From Brevibacillus gelatini (GTDB taxonomy: Bacteria; Bacillota; Bacilli; Brevibacillales; Brevibacillaceae): a DNA stretch of 64,000 bases. Below are positions 35,632 to 45,790 of the stretch, in pieces; positions within the stretch are counted from its first letter, which is position 1, and each line of letters starts with the position of its first letter. The DNA lies in assembly GCF_003710935.1 (NCBI RefSeq), contig NZ_RHHS01000039.1:100878-164877 (forward strand), written 5' to 3'. Under the pieces are notes generated by a model. That model had not been told where the DNA came from. It ran no database searches and worked only from the letters and a program-made list of their open reading frames with translations. The translations under genes and the position numbers were made by a program.

Positions 35632-36821
35632 CAAATGCGCCGATGCATCGCCAAATATTGTTCCACAGCCGCATAATCGCCGCCCGCGTTGATCTTTGGC
35701 AAATGCTCCTTGATTGTCCTGAGCCACTCGATTGTCGTCGGCCGGGTTGCCGCTATCGATTCCCGCAGGTCGCTCATCTGGATCGGCCTTTCGATTCCTT
35801 TTGTCAGCAGATCATGGAAAACCTGCTCGGTTGCCAGCTCTACCACGTATTCAATATCTGCTCCCGAATAATACTCAGTCCAGCCTGCCAGTTGGGAGTA
35901 GTCAATCGGCTCCGAAGGGCGGTCTTGCAGTTTCAGCCGGAAAATATCCTCTCGTGCTGCCCGGTCAGGCGGCCCGACAAAAAGCAGACGCTCGAAGCCG
36001 TTTTCCCGCATCCAGGCCAGGTCGATTTCCCACGGCACATTTGTCGCTCCCAAAACGCGCAGCCTGTCCTTGTCAATCTCCAGCTCCCTCAGCTGCGAAA
36101 GCCACTTTCCGGCAGGCGGTAAGCTGCACGAGGAAGCGAACACGTCCGGCTGACAAAAAGCCCCGTCCAGCTCATCCAAAAAAACGAGACACGCTGCTTC
36201 TTTGGAAGCCGCATGCCCATAAACGGAAGGCACAAACGACTCCGCCCTGCCCAAAACAGCATCTCCACTGACCGCTGCAGGCACAGGCAAAAAGTGAGCG
36301 CCGTATTCTTCTGCTGTCGCTTTGGCAAGCAACGACTTGCCGCACCCTGGTGGGCCGTAGAGAAGGACTCCCTTTCGCGGGACAAGTTCAGCGTGCCCCT
36401 CCGGCTGTCGTGCAAAAGCAAAAAGCGTGTCGTGAATCGCTGCTTTTACATGCTCCAAACCGCCGACAGCTTGATAGCGGGTCGGAAAAGCGGATCGTTC
36501 CTCCTGTTTCGCAATGGTTTTCCCGCTGCCTCGCTCAAGCATGGGAATCTGTGCAGCAGGTGTCAAGCTGTAGGGGGAGGTTGCCCACCTTTCGCTCCCT
36601 TTTCCCGTTGCAAATAACGCTGTATCTTCCTGGAGCCTGTTCAGCTCCGTTATGATTTTTCCTTTTATCTTTTCGTTTCCGTACGCGAGCGCTTTCGTAA
36701 AGGCCTGCATTGCTTCCGTGTGATTCCCCCGCTCCGCTTGCTCCAATCCCAACAGAAACCATGCATGTGCGTTTTCCTTGTCATCGCTCAGCATGCTTTT
36801 TATGATCTCGATCTTCGCCAT
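35631..36821 (-). CDS. TPR-containing AAA+ ATPase (Cdc48/FtsH-like)
   Basis: 396 aa protein. Residues about 15-70 form a tetratricopeptide-like helical pair (AWFLLGLEQAERGNHTEAMQAFTKALAYG). The single AAA+ domain (about 115-350) has Walker A GPPGCGKSLLAKA, Walker B VFLDELDGAF, sensor GATNVPWEID, and an arginine-finger region with GFERLLFVGPPDRAAREDIFRLKL. The membrane helices, protease and second ATPase ring of FtsH or Cdc48 are absent. The ATG at 36821 fits AGAGGATG. Its partner or substrate is unknown. Confidence 0.88.
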   Translation of the reverse strand: MAKIEIIKSMLSDDKENAHAWFLLGLEQAERGNHTEAMQAFTKALAYGNEKIKGKIITELNRLQEDTALFATGKGSERWATSPYSLTPAAQIPMLERGSGKTIAKQEERSAFPTRYQAVGGLEHVKAAIHDTLFAFARQPEGHAELVPRKGVLLYGPPGCGKSLLAKATAEEYGAHFLPVPAAVSGDAVLGRAESFVPSVYGHAASKEAACLVFLDELDGAFCQPDVFASSCSLPPAGKWLSQLRELEIDKDRLRVLGATNVPWEIDLAWMRENGFERLLFVGPPDRAAREDIFRLKLQDRPSEPIDYSQLAGWTEYYSGADIEYVVELATEQVFHDLLTKGIERPIQMSDLRESIAATRPTTIEWLRTIKEHLPKINAGGDYAAVEQYLAMHRRI

Positions 36822-37078
36822 GTGCTTCATCCTCTGCCGTCGTTTTCATCGTTTTATGTATGTGCAGCTTGCGGTGGCATGACTTCCATTCTAGGGAAAA
36901 AGTCTTCCATCCCTTCCGAAAACGGAGCGCGAACGTCTTTATTATAATGCAAACGTCCTGCAAGCAGAATATGGTAAGTCGCAAATGAGCAGTTGGTCCC
37001 TTGAAGCGGACAGCCAATCCCTTTCAACTGGATCCTGCAAGGTAACAGGCCCGTTCTGTGAAAAGGCAAGGTTTCGTG

Positions 37079-37107
37079 TTGCAAACAAAAGAAAGAAGCT
37101 TTATACT
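37079..37107 (+). promoter_or_regulatory. Promoter of the arsR-type gene
   Basis: TTGCAA (37079-37084) and TATACT (37102-37107) are separated by 17 bases. The operator at 37120-37132 lies just downstream, where binding would block transcription. Confidence 0.75.
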
Positions 37108-37119
37108 ACGTTCAAATGA

Positions 37120-37132
37120 TTAAGTTTATTAA
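37120..37132 (+). promoter_or_regulatory. Putative operator, copy 1
   Basis: TTAAGTTTATTAA, which has TTAA at both ends and is AT-rich as in ArsR/SmtB operators. Its exact reverse complement is copy 2 at 37517-37529 before the next gene. Confidence 0.7.
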
Positions 37133-37144
37133 CGGAGTGTAGCG

Positions 37145-37459
37145 ATGAGTCAGCCAACCTGTACCGAAAAAGCCATTCAACTTTTCATGCAATTAAGCCC
37201 TTATTTCCAAGGACTGGGCGATCCGGTTCGCCAGCAAATCGTCGCTCTGCTGATTGACAAGGAGAGCTTGAACGTCTCACAAATCGCGGAACACATTCCC
37301 ATGTCCAGACCGACCGTTTCGCACCATTTGAAAATTTTGCGGCAGGCTGGGTTGCTTCAGGCGCAGAAGAAAGGGACAGAGATTTACTACCGTCTGGAAA
37401 TTGCGGAGGCGATCAGCCTGTTTAAGCAGCTTGTTCAATTTGTGGAGGAAGAGTGTTAG
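37145..37459 (+). CDS. ArsR/SmtB family transcriptional regulator
   Basis: 104 aa winged-helix repressor. LGDPVRQQIVALLIDKESLNVSQIAEHIPMSRPTVSHHLKILRQAGLLQAQKKGTEIYYRL is the full ArsR helix-turn-helix and wing, given here as one family block at about residues 24-85. The typical CxC metal site of helix 3 is missing; Cys occurs only at residue 6 and at the C-terminus, so it may sense something other than metal or use a different site. GGAGTG precedes the ATG. Operators flank it and the following gene, implying autoregulation. Confidence 0.9.
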   Translation: MSQPTCTEKAIQLFMQLSPYFQGLGDPVRQQIVALLIDKESLNVSQIAEHIPMSRPTVSHHLKILRQAGLLQAQKKGTEIYYRLEIAEAISLFKQLVQFVEEEC

Positions 37460-37516
37460 AAAGCCATCGCAGCCAGCACCACGGGACAAAGTGTCCCTTT
37501 TCTTAACCTCCTTATG

Positions 37517-37529
37517 TTAATAAACTTAA
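37517..37529 (+). promoter_or_regulatory. Putative operator, copy 2
   Basis: TTAATAAACTTAA, the reverse complement of copy 1, between arsR and the dehydrogenase gene it probably controls. Confidence 0.7.
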
Positions 37530-37565
37530 ACGAATAAACTTTTAATCCAAGGAGTGCGTGAGAAA

Positions 37566-38633
37566 ATGGAGAAAAAAGTATTAATTGTCGGCGGGTATGG
37601 GACCGTCGGCAGCCAAATCGCGAAAATTTTGCACGATCAAAACCAGGAGGTGCAGTTGCTCTTGGGCGGCAGACATCCGGGAAAGCCGCTTCCCTTCGCT
37701 TCCCCGCGGCTGCATTCGCTGCTCGTGAACACGACCGCGCAAGATCCGCTTGCCCACGCTCCTGATGACTTGTCGCTCATCATCAACGCGGTCAACGATC
37801 CGGATGATTCCCTGTTGCTTGCCGCCGTCTCTCGCCGCATTCCAGTTGTCGACATTACGCGCTGGACCGAGCGATTCTCACGTGCAATCGAGCGGCTGAG
37901 CAAAAGCGAGCTGCAGTCTCCTGTTGTTCTCGCCTCCGGCTGGATGGCAGGCACGCCCGCCCTGTTTGGCAAACTGTATGCCGCTGACCTGCAGGATGTG
38001 ACAATCGACATTTTTGCCCTGTACGCCATGCAGGACAAGGCCGGGCCGGATTCTGCCGCCTACATGAACCGTTTGACCATTCCGTTTGACGTCTACACGA
38101 AAGGCGCGGCGAGAACGGTCTTGCCCATGTCTGATCCGCTTGCCGTTACATTTCCGGGCGGCTTTCGCACGAACTGCTACCGGCTGGACACTCCCGATCA
38201 CCTGACGCTCGTGCAGGTGCCGTCTGTCTCCTCCGCCAGCTTCCGCATCGCTTTCGATCAGAAATGGGCGACGACGGCGCTAGTTTCGCTCGTGCGCAGC
38301 GGCATATGGAAGCTGCTCGGGCAAAAGCTGCGGCAAAGCATCCTGTACAACCCGGGCCAGGGCGCGGCTCACGAAGTCGTCGTTCAGATCGAAGGTAAAG
38401 ATCAGCGCGGCGTGCGCATCCGTCGCCAGATAGAGATCAGCGATCCGAACGGACAAACTCATTTGACGGCGACAGGCGCGGCCATCCAGGCCCAGCGCAT
38501 ACTGGCAGATGAGGGCACAGCCGCGACACCAGGCATCTTTTTTCCGGAAAGCTTGGCTGCGTCGCAGGCCGATGAGCAGTGGATCACTGCTTACTATAAA
38601 TCAGAAGGGGTGAAAATACAGGTAAAGCTATGA
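37566..38633 (+). CDS. Saccharopine dehydrogenase-like NAD(P)-binding protein
   Basis: 355 aa. The N-terminal Rossmann domain begins VLIVGGYGTVGSQIAKIL, and the following segments (LIINAVNDPDDSLLLAAVSRRIPVVDITRW, GWMAGTPALFGKLYA) fit the saccharopine-dehydrogenase-like family, which includes trans-acting enoyl reductases. The C-terminal half has no recognised catalytic motif. The ATG at 37566 is preferred over a GTG at 37554 because AGGAG is too close to the latter. It is controlled with arsR by shared operators. Confidence 0.8.
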   Translation: MEKKVLIVGGYGTVGSQIAKILHDQNQEVQLLLGGRHPGKPLPFASPRLHSLLVNTTAQDPLAHAPDDLSLIINAVNDPDDSLLLAAVSRRIPVVDITRWTERFSRAIERLSKSELQSPVVLASGWMAGTPALFGKLYAADLQDVTIDIFALYAMQDKAGPDSAAYMNRLTIPFDVYTKGAARTVLPMSDPLAVTFPGGFRTNCYRLDTPDHLTLVQVPSVSSASFRIAFDQKWATTALVSLVRSGIWKLLGQKLRQSILYNPGQGAAHEVVVQIEGKDQRGVRIRRQIEISDPNGQTHLTATGAAIQAQRILADEGTAATPGIFFPESLAASQADEQWITAYYKSEGVKIQVKL

Positions 38634-38638
38634 AAAAA

Positions 38639-38672
38639 AGAGTGGAGCAGTCTTCGCAACTGTCTCCACTCT
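38639..38672. terminator. Terminator ending the pyr operon and facing the dehydrogenase gene
   Basis: AAGAGTGGAG pairs with CTCCACTCTT, extended by a partial inner stem, with a T-run on the minus strand directly after the stem. Confidence 0.85.
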
Positions 38673-38698
38673 TCGCAAGTTTTTGCAACATCAGCGTA

Positions 38699-39337
38699 TT
38701 ATTCAAAAAACGTCCGCGGGGATTTGCGCCATTCGCCCAGGATGCTCTCTTGCTCGGCGGTAATCACGCCTTGCTCTTTTGCTGCCTCAAGCAGTGCCGT
38801 GTAGTTGGAAATCGTCGTGCAAGGAATGCCTGCTTCGGCAAACAAAGCTTCGGCATCGGGGAACTGGTAGCTGAAAATCGCCACTACGCCAAGCACTTCG
38901 CCGCCTTCTGCCTGAACCGCCTGTGCTGCTTTCAGGGAACTGCCGCCTGTGGAAATCAAGTCTTCGATCACCACTACTTTTTGCCCTCTTGACAGCGCAC
39001 CCTCGATCTGGTTTTGTCTGCCGTGGCCTTTGGCCTTGTCGCGCACGTAAATCATCGGCAGGTCGAGCAGCTCCGCGACCCAGGCCGCGTGCGGAATGCC
39101 CGCCGTAGCTGTTCCTGCCACGACTTGCGCGTCCGGACAGCGCTCCTTGATAAGCGCGGCAAACGCGCCCGCAATCGCCCGGCGCACATGCGGATAAGAC
39201 ATCGTGATCCGGTTGTCGCAATAAATCGGGGACTTGATCCCGGAAGTCCAGGTAAAAGGCTGTTCCGGGCGCAGGTGAACCGCTCCGATTTCCAAAAGGT
39301 GCGCCGCAATCTGTTTAGCCGTTGTCGTTGTCGTCAT
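38699..39337 (-). CDS. pyrE: Orotate phosphoribosyltransferase
   Basis: Converts orotate and PRPP to OMP. The 212 aa protein has FTWTSGIKSPIYCDNR, VAGTATAGIPHAAWVAELL, YVRDKAKGHGRQNQIEG and the PRPP motif VVVIEDLISTGGSS. The ATG at 39337 is chosen with GGAAGG a few bases upstream; an ATG at 39346 touches the ribosome site. It is the last gene of the pyr operon. Confidence 0.95.
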   Translation of the reverse strand: MTTTTTAKQIAAHLLEIGAVHLRPEQPFTWTSGIKSPIYCDNRITMSYPHVRRAIAGAFAALIKERCPDAQVVAGTATAGIPHAAWVAELLDLPMIYVRDKAKGHGRQNQIEGALSRGQKVVVIEDLISTGGSSLKAAQAVQAEGGEVLGVVAIFSYQFPDAEALFAEAGIPCTTISNYTALLEAAKEQGVITAEQESILGEWRKSPRTFFE

Positions 39338-39367
39338 TTCTTCCATCCCTTCCCGCGTGAATGCTTG

Positions 39368-40105
39368 TTACGCACGGTCTGCCTCGACCGCTGCCACAAT
39401 GCTTTGCCATACGCCTGCCGGATCGCTTGCTCCGGTGATGGCGCGTCCGATCACGAGATAGTCGCTGCCCAGGCGGAATGCCTGTTCCGGCGTCGTAATC
39501 CGCGTCTGGTCGCCCTGGTCTGTCCCCAGCGGGCGAATGCCGGGTGTGACGGTGACGAACGAGTCGCCCGCCGCCTTTTTAATCAGCGGCACTTCCAGCG
39601 GCGAAGCGACAACCCCGTCCAGTCCAGCCTGCTTGGTCAGCTTCGCGTAGTGTACCACTACGTCTTCCACCGTGCCTGGAATCGCAATTTCGTGGTTCAT
39701 CGTTTCCTTGCTTGTTGAGGTCAGCATCGTCACGCCGATCAGGAGAGGACGAGCAGCGCCAGCCGCTGTCCCCTGCTCCAGTCCTTCCCTCGCCGCTGCC
39801 ATCATCGCTGTGCCGCCAGCCGCATGGACGTTGACCATGTCCGCTCCGAGACGGGCAAGGCTTTTCATCGCGCCTTTTGCTGTGTTGGGAATGTCGTGCA
39901 CCTTCAAGTCGACGAACACCTTCAAGCCTTGTTCTTTCAGGTACGCAACGATGGCAGGCCCTTCGGCATAGGCCAGCTCCATCCCCACTTTTACGTAGCG
40001 GATATGCCCTTGCAACCGCTCCAGGCATTTTTTCACTTCATCCATGCTGGAAAAGTCGAGCGCAACAATCATACGCTCCCGCACATCTGTCAGTTGTTGT
40101 TGCAC
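39368..40105 (-). CDS. pyrF: Orotidine 5'-phosphate decarboxylase
   Basis: Final step to UMP. The 245 aa protein has VALDFSSMDEVKKCLERL, VFVDLKVHDIPNTAKGAM with the catalytic D-K-x-x-D, and VTPGIRPLG. The GTG at 40105 has GGGGAG 6 bases upstream; an internal ATG at 40069 is a weaker choice. It follows carB by 44 bases with no pyrK or pyrD between. Confidence 0.95.
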   Translation of the reverse strand: MQQQLTDVRERMIVALDFSSMDEVKKCLERLQGHIRYVKVGMELAYAEGPAIVAYLKEQGLKVFVDLKVHDIPNTAKGAMKSLARLGADMVNVHAAGGTAMMAAAREGLEQGTAAGAARPLLIGVTMLTSTSKETMNHEIAIPGTVEDVVVHYAKLTKQAGLDGVVASPLEVPLIKKAAGDSFVTVTPGIRPLGTDQGDQTRITTPEQAFRLGSDYLVIGRAITGASDPAGVWQSIVAAVEADRA

Positions 40106-40149
40106 ACTGCTCTCCCCTTTTTTCTTCCTGTCTAATGGCTTGGGTCCGT

Positions 40150-43100
40150 TTATGCAGTCACCGTAGCGACTTTGGCACCTGCGCGTTGGGCAGGCATCGC
40201 TTCTGTCGAGAAGGTGATCGTTTCCAGTACGTGCAAAAGAGCCGAAGCTGTATCCAGCGACGTCAGGCAAACTGCGCCGTTTTCCACTGCCTCACGGCGA
40301 ATGCGGAAGCCGTCGCGCTGCGGCGTTTTGCCTTTGGTCAGCGTGTTGAGTACGATCTTGGCCTCGCCGGTATGGATTACGTCGAGCAAATTCGGCGTGC
40401 CCTCGGACAGTTTGTTGACACGGGTCACAGGCAGGCCAGCCTGTTCCAGATAATCCGCTGTGCCCGCTGTCGCCATCAGCTTGAAGCCAAGCTGACGGAA
40501 GCGTTTCACGATGGCGAGCGCCTCTTGCTTGTCTTTGTCGGCAACCGTGACGAGCAAGGTGCCTTGCGTCGGGATGTTCATGCCTGCTGCGAGCAGCCCT
40601 TTGTACAGCGCCTTGGCGAGGGTGCTTTCGCGGCCCATGACTTCCCCGGTGGATTTCATTTCCGGTCCGAGCGTAATATCGACGCGGCGCAGCTTCGCAA
40701 AGGAGAACACGGGCACTTTTACCGATACGACCGATTCTTCCGGATGGTAGCCAGGCGTGAACCCTTGCTCGACGATCGAGTGGCCGAGAATCGCTTTCGT
40801 CGCGATGTTCGCCATCGGGATGCCTGTCACCTTGGACAGGAACGGCACGGTACGGGACGAACGCGGGTTCACCTCGATCACATACGGACGGTCTTTGTAG
40901 ATGACAAACTGGATGTTGAGCAGCCCTTTGATTTGCAGCGCCCGCGCGATCTTCGTCGTCATTTCGATCAGTTCATCCTTGATCGCCTGGGACAATGATT
41001 GCGGCGGATAAACCGCAATGGAGTCGCCGGAGTGCACCCCTGCGCGCTCGATGTGCTCCATGATGCCCGGGATCAGAACATTTTCCCCGTCGCAGATCGC
41101 ATCGACTTCGGCCTCTACGCCGACCATGTAACGGTCGACCAGTACCGGATGATCCGGGTTGACCTTCACCGCTTTTTCCATGTACTCCAAAAGCTCAGCC
41201 TGATTGTAGACGATCTCCATGGCGCGTCCGCCAAGCACGTAGGATGGGCGCACGAGTACCGGGAAGCCGAGTGCTTCCGCTGCGACCACTGCTTGCTCCA
41301 CAGAGGTTACAGTCTTGCCTGGCGGTTGCGCGATGTCGAGGCTGCGCAGCAGCGCTTCGAACTTCTCGCGGTTTTCCGCTGCGTCGATGTTTTCCAGGCT
41401 CGTTCCCAGAATCTTGATGCCGCGTTCCGCCAGCTTGTCAGCCAGGTTGATCGCGGTTTGACCGCCGAACTGGACAATTACGCCTTCCGGTTTTTCCACA
41501 TCGAGAATGTTCATCACGTCTTCAATGTACAGCGGCTCGAAGTACAGGCGATCCGAAGTGTTGAAGTCGGTCGATACCGTTTCCGGGTTGTTGTTGATAA
41601 TCACAGCCTCGTAGCCTGCTTCGCGCAATGCCCAGACTGCATGCACGGTCGCATAGTCAAATTCGATCCCCTGGCCGATGCGAATCGGGCCGGAGCCGAG
41701 CACGACCACGCGTTTTTTGCCTGTTTCGATGCGCTCGTCCTCTACCTCATAGCTGGAGTAGTAGTACGGTGTTTGCGCCTCAAATTCGGCTGCGCACGTA
41801 TCGACCATTTTGTACACAGGGACATAGCCTTTTTCCTTGCGCAGCGCGCGGACTGCCTCTTCCGTCTCGCCGCACAGTTCGGCGATTTTGCGGTCGGTGA
41901 AGCCCATCCGTTTTGCTTCAAACAGCTTCTCCGCCGTCAGGCCGTTTGCCAGTTCTTTTTCAAAAGCAACCATTTTCTGGAACTTGTGCAGGAAGAACAG
42001 GTCGATCTTCGTCAGGCTGTGCAGTTGCTCGATGGTCCAGCCGCGGCGCAGCGCCTCTGCCAACAGGAACAGACGCTCGTCATCCGCTTGCACCAGACGG
42101 GCTTTCAGTTCCTCCTCGCTGATTTCTTCTGTTCCTTTGATCTCGATATGGTACGTGCCGATCTCCAGAGAACGGATCGCTTTCATGATCGACTCTTCAA
42201 AGGTGCGTCCGATTGCCATGACTTCGCCAGTCGCCTTCATTTGCGTGCCGAGCTTGCGGTTGGCAGACTGGAACTTGTCAAAAGGCCAGCGCGGGATTTT
42301 GCTGACGATGTAGTCGAGTGTCGGCTCGAAGCAGGCATACGTTTGTCCCGTTACCGGGTTTTTCAATTCATCCAGGGTGTAGCCGATGGCGATTTTCGCC
42401 GCCATTTTTGCAATCGGGTAGCCCGTCGCCTTGGAAGCGAGCGCAGACGAACGGCTCACGCGCGGGTTTACCTCGATGACGTAGTATTGGAAGCTGTGCG
42501 GATCGAGCGCGTATTGCACATTGCAGCCGCCTTCGATGCCGAGTGCGCGGATGATGTTCAGCGCAGACGAGCGCAGCATTTGATACTCGCGGTCCGCAAG
42601 CGTCTGGCTCGGCGCTACGACGATGGAGTCACCCGTGTGCACGCCGACCGGGTCGATGTTTTCCATGTTGCAGACGACGATGCAGTTGTCGTTGGCGTCG
42701 CGCATGACTTCGTACTCGATTTCTTTCATGCCGGCAATGCTGCGCTCGATCAGGCATTGTGTAATCGGCGAGTATTTCAGGCCGCTCGCCACAATTTCGC
42801 GCAGGCTTTCTTCGTCTTCGCAAATGCCGCCGCCAGTTCCGCCCAAGGTGTAGGCAGGGCGCACGATGATCGGGTAGCCGATTTCATTGGCAAAATCTAC
42901 GGCTTCCTCTACGCTGCTGACAATCACGGATTCCGGTACCGGCTCGCCCAGCTCTTTCATGAGCGCGCGGAACAGCTCGCGGTCTTCCGCCTGCTTGATC
43001 GATTCCAGCTTCGTACCGAGCAGCTTCACATTTTCCTCTTCCAAAATGCCCGCTTCGGCAAGAGCGACGGCCATGTTCAGACCCGTTTGTCCGCCGAGCG

Positions 43101-43365
43101 TAGGCAAAAGTCCGTCCGGCTTTTCCTGGCGGATGACACGCGCGACGAACTCAGGCGTGATCGGCTCAATGTACACTTTGTCCGCCATGTTCGTATCCGT
43201 CATGATGGTCGCCGGGTTGGAGTTAATCAAGACAACCTCCATGCCTTCTTCCTTCAACGCTTCGCAAGCCTGTGTGCCTGCGTAGTCAAACTCGGCGGCC
43301 TGACCGATGACAATCGGACCAGACCCGATGACGAGGATTTTTTTCAGATTAGCGAGTTTTGGCAT
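40150..43365 (-). CDS. carB: Carbamoyl-phosphate synthase large subunit
   Basis: ATP-dependent synthesis of carbamoyl phosphate. The 1071 aa protein carries two ATP-grasp repeats: [23 protein letters not shown] with [12 protein letters not shown] in the first, and [23 protein letters not shown] with [12 protein letters not shown] in the second, each with [10 protein letters not shown]-terminal MGS-like domain for allosteric control is present. The ATG at 43365 has AGGAGG upstream. It overlaps carA by 17 bases. As it sits in the pyr operon with PyrR control, it is the pyrimidine-specific enzyme. Confidence 0.96.
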   Translation of the reverse strand: MPKLANLKKILVIGSGPIVIGQAAEFDYAGTQACEALKEEGMEVVLINSNPATIMTDTNMADKVYIEPITPEFVARVIRQEKPDGLLPTLGGQTGLNMAVALAEAGILEEENVKLLGTKLESIKQAEDRELFRALMKELGEPVPESVIVSSVEEAVDFANEIGYPIIVRPAYTLGGTGGGICEDEESLREIVASGLKYSPITQCLIERSIAGMKEIEYEVMRDANDNCIVVCNMENIDPVGVHTGDSIVVAPSQTLADREYQMLRSSALNIIRALGIEGGCNVQYALDPHSFQYYVIEVNPRVSRSSALASKATGYPIAKMAAKIAIGYTLDELKNPVTGQTYACFEPTLDYIVSKIPRWPFDKFQSANRKLGTQMKATGEVMAIGRTFEESIMKAIRSLEIGTYHIEIKGTEEISEEELKARLVQADDERLFLLAEALRRGWTIEQLHSLTKIDLFFLHKFQKMVAFEKELANGLTAEKLFEAKRMGFTDRKIAELCGETEEAVRALRKEKGYVPVYKMVDTCAAEFEAQTPYYYSSYEVEDERIETGKKRVVVLGSGPIRIGQGIEFDYATVHAVWALREAGYEAVIINNNPETVSTDFNTSDRLYFEPLYIEDVMNILDVEKPEGVIVQFGGQTAINLADKLAERGIKILGTSLENIDAAENREKFEALLRSLDIAQPPGKTVTSVEQAVVAAEALGFPVLVRPSYVLGGRAMEIVYNQAELLEYMEKAVKVNPDHPVLVDRYMVGVEAEVDAICDGENVLIPGIMEHIERAGVHSGDSIAVYPPQSLSQAIKDELIEMTTKIARALQIKGLLNIQFVIYKDRPYVIEVNPRSSRTVPFLSKVTGIPMANIATKAILGHSIVEQGFTPGYHPEESVVSVKVPVFSFAKLRRVDITLGPEMKSTGEVMGRESTLAKALYKGLLAAGMNIPTQGTLLVTVADKDKQEALAIVKRFRQLGFKLMATAGTADYLEQAGLPVTRVNKLSEGTPNLLDVIHTGEAKIVLNTLTKGKTPQRDGFRIRREAVENGAVCLTSLDTASALLHVLETITFSTEAMPAQRAGAKVATVTA

Positions 43366-44446
43366 GAGTCTTTTCCTCCTTAGCGGTTTCCAGCATCGCA
43401 AGAAACTGGTCGAACAGATAGCCGGAGTCGTATGGGCCTGGCGCCGCTTCCGGGTGGTACTGGACGGAGAAGGCGTTCTTCGCTTTGTTGCGCAGCCCTT
43501 CGACAGTTCCGTCGTTGAGGGCAATATGGGTAACTTCCAGCTCCGTTTCTGCGAGCGAATCTTCTTTTACAGCGTAGCTGTGGTTTTGGGAAGTAATGTA
43601 TGTGCGGCCGGTTGTCAGCTCTTTTACCGGATGGTTGCCGCCGCGGTGTCCGAATTTCATTTTCATCGTGTCGGCGCCAGAGGCGAGCGCGAACAGTTGA
43701 TGGCCGAGGCAGATGCCGAACAACGGGTATTCTCCCAGGATGCTGCGAATCATTTCGATTGCTTGCGGCACGTCTTTCGGGTCGCCAGGGCCGTTGGACA
43801 AAAGGATGCCGTCTGGCTGGATGCGGCGGATTTCTTCTGCCGTCACGTTGTACGGCACGACTACCACGTCGCAGTTGCGCTTGGTCAGCTCGCGCAAAAT
43901 GCCGTGCTTGGAGCCGAAGTCTACCAGTACGACGCGATGGCCTGTGCCTGGGCAGCTAAATACGCTTTTGGTAGAGACGCGGGAAACTTGATCGGTCATC
44001 AAGGTGGTGTTGTTCAGGGCGGCGAGCAGTTCGGCCAACGGGGCTTCGCTCGTCGTAATCATGCCCTTCATCGTGCCGTGGTAGCGGATTTTTCGCGTCA
44101 GCATCCGCGTGTCCACGCCAGCAATCCCGGGGATGTCGTATGTTTTCAGCAGCTCATCCAGCGTGTTCGTATTCCGCCAGTTGCTCGGCATATCGCAATG
44201 CTCGCGGACGACGAAGCCGTGAATGTACGGACGAACAGCTTCGAAGTCGTCGCGGTTGATCCCGTAGTTGCCGATCAGCGGGTATGTCATGGTTACGATC
44301 TGCCCGCAGTAGGACGGGTCAGACAAAACCTCCTGGTAGCCTGTCAGTCCTGTGTTGAAGACGACTTCCCCGTAGGATTCCTTCGTCGCTCCGAACGCCG
44401 TTCCGATAAATTCTGTTCCGTCTTCCAAAATCAATCTTGCACGCAT
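43349..44446 (-). CDS. carA: Carbamoyl-phosphate synthase small subunit (glutaminase)
   Basis: 365 aa glutamine amidotransferase subunit. The N-terminal part has [31 protein letters not shown]. The class I triad is visible: Cys in [15 protein letters not shown], and His-Glu in [21 protein letters not shown] precedes the ATG. It overlaps carB. Confidence 0.96.
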   Translation of the reverse strand: MRARLILEDGTEFIGTAFGATKESYGEVVFNTGLTGYQEVLSDPSYCGQIVTMTYPLIGNYGINRDDFEAVRPYIHGFVVREHCDMPSNWRNTNTLDELLKTYDIPGIAGVDTRMLTRKIRYHGTMKGMITTSEAPLAELLAALNNTTLMTDQVSRVSTKSVFSCPGTGHRVVLVDFGSKHGILRELTKRNCDVVVVPYNVTAEEIRRIQPDGILLSNGPGDPKDVPQAIEMIRSILGEYPLFGICLGHQLFALASGADTMKMKFGHRGGNHPVKELTTGRTYITSQNHSYAVKEDSLAETELEVTHIALNDGTVEGLRNKAKNAFSVQYHPEAAPGPYDSGYLFDQFLAMLETAKEEKTHAKTR

Positions 44447-44509
44447 CTATGCTCCTCCTCCATTTTCGTGTCAAAGCCGCCTTCTCCCGCGGACACTGGC
44501 TGCCAGTCT

Positions 44510-45790
44510 CTAGGCGTCATGATGGACGATCTTGCCGTCTACCAGTGTCAGGATCGGCCATCCTTTGCACGCCCATCCGGCGAACGGTGTATTGGTTCCT
44601 TTGCTCGCAAAAGCTGTCGGATCAATCGTCTTTTCCGTGGTCAGGTCAATGACAGTGATGTCTGCTGCCGCCCCGACCTCCAGGCGTCCGTATGGCAGCC
44701 CGAAAGCTTTCGCTGGCTCTACTGTCAAAAGTTCAACCAGTCTTTGCAAAGTCAGCTCGCCTGTTTGCACGAGGTTCGTGTAGAGCAGCGGGAAGGCCGT
44801 CTCCAGACCGACGATGCCAAATGGCGCACGGGCCATGCCGTTTGCTTTTTCTTCCTGGGTGTGCGGCGCATGGTCTGTGGCGATCATGTCAATCGTGCCG
44901 TCTTTGAGTCCGGCGATCAGTGCTGCGCGATCCTCGCGGGAACGAAGCGGCGGATTCATTTTCCAGTTCGTATCCAGGCTGTCCGGGATGTCCTCGTCGC
45001 ACAGTAGCAGGTGGTGCGGTGTCACTTCGCACGTTACGTTGACACCGGCGCGTTTTCCGTCGCGCACCAGACGCACGGATTCTTTGGCACTGATGTGGCA
45101 GACGTGGTAATGCACACCTGTCTGCTCCGCCAGCAAAATGTCGCGTCCGACGTGGATGGACTCCGACTCGGAAGGAATGCCGGGCAGTCCGTGGCGTGCA
45201 GCGAACACGCCGTCGTGCAGGGCGGCTCCCGGGATCAGCAGGTCTTCGTCCTCGCAGTGAGCCACGATGGAGATTCCGAGCTCGGCTGCTGCTTTCATCG
45301 CTTTTTTCATCATCGCCGTCGACTGTACGCCGACACCGTCATCGGTCAGGGCAAAAATTCCCGCTTCTTTCAAGGCGGCGAAGTCTGTCAGTTCTTTTCC
45401 CAATTGGCGTACGGTGATTGCGCCGTACGGAATCACGCGCGCCAGTCCCGCTTCGCGCGCTTTGTCCAGGATATAGGTCACTGTATCGACGCTGTCGATG
45501 GACGGGCGCGTGTTCGGCATGCAGGCAATCGTGGTAAAGCCGCCGCGCACCGCCGCTTTTGCTCCGGTTGCAATCGTTTCTTTATGCTCGAAGCCTGGCT
45601 CGCGCAGGTGGACGTGGACGTCGATCAGTCCCGCGCTAATCATCCCGCCTTTGCAATCTACCCATTCATGGCCGTCGCGGGAAAGCTTCTCCCCGATCCC
45701 CACGATTCGTCCGTCTTCCACCAAAATTTCTGCCGGAGTGAGTTCCCCCGCCTGATTCAGTACGTTGCCGTTTCCAAGGATGATTCCCAT
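44510..45790 (-). CDS. pyrC: Dihydroorotase
   Basis: Zinc amidohydrolase that cyclises carbamoyl aspartate. The 426 aa protein has DVHVHLREPGFEHKETI for the metal His pair, AHCEDEDLL, and the ATDHAPHTQEEK loop with the catalytic Asp. The ATG at 45790 is preferred from the family N-terminus and the AGGGAG site. Its start lies inside the pyrB end (34-base overlap). Confidence 0.95.
   Translation of the reverse strand: MGIILGNGNVLNQAGELTPAEILVEDGRIVGIGEKLSRDGHEWVDCKGGMISAGLIDVHVHLREPGFEHKETIATGAKAAVRGGFTTIACMPNTRPSIDSVDTVTYILDKAREAGLARVIPYGAITVRQLGKELTDFAALKEAGIFALTDDGVGVQSTAMMKKAMKAAAELGISIVAHCEDEDLLIPGAALHDGVFAARHGLPGIPSESESIHVGRDILLAEQTGVHYHVCHISAKESVRLVRDGKRAGVNVTCEVTPHHLLLCDEDIPDSLDTNWKMNPPLRSREDRAALIAGLKDGTIDMIATDHAPHTQEEKANGMARAPFGIVGLETAFPLLYTNLVQTGELTLQRLVELLTVEPAKAFGLPYGRLEVGAAADITVIDLTTEKTIDPTAFASKGTNTPFAGWACKGWPILTLVDGKIVHHDA

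Larger units (their letters stand above)
36822..37144. other. Intergenic region between the AAA+ gene and arsR
   Basis: Divergent control region of 323 bases. The arsR promoter and operator sit at its right end (37079-37132). A TATAAT on the minus strand near 36943 could serve the ATPase gene, but its -35 match is poor. Nothing else is seen. Confidence 0.5.

Noticed and set aside
40999..43383. 794-codon frame on the strand opposite carB
   Set aside because: Long antisense frames are common over GC-rich third positions; carB has every family motif and the antisense product shows none.
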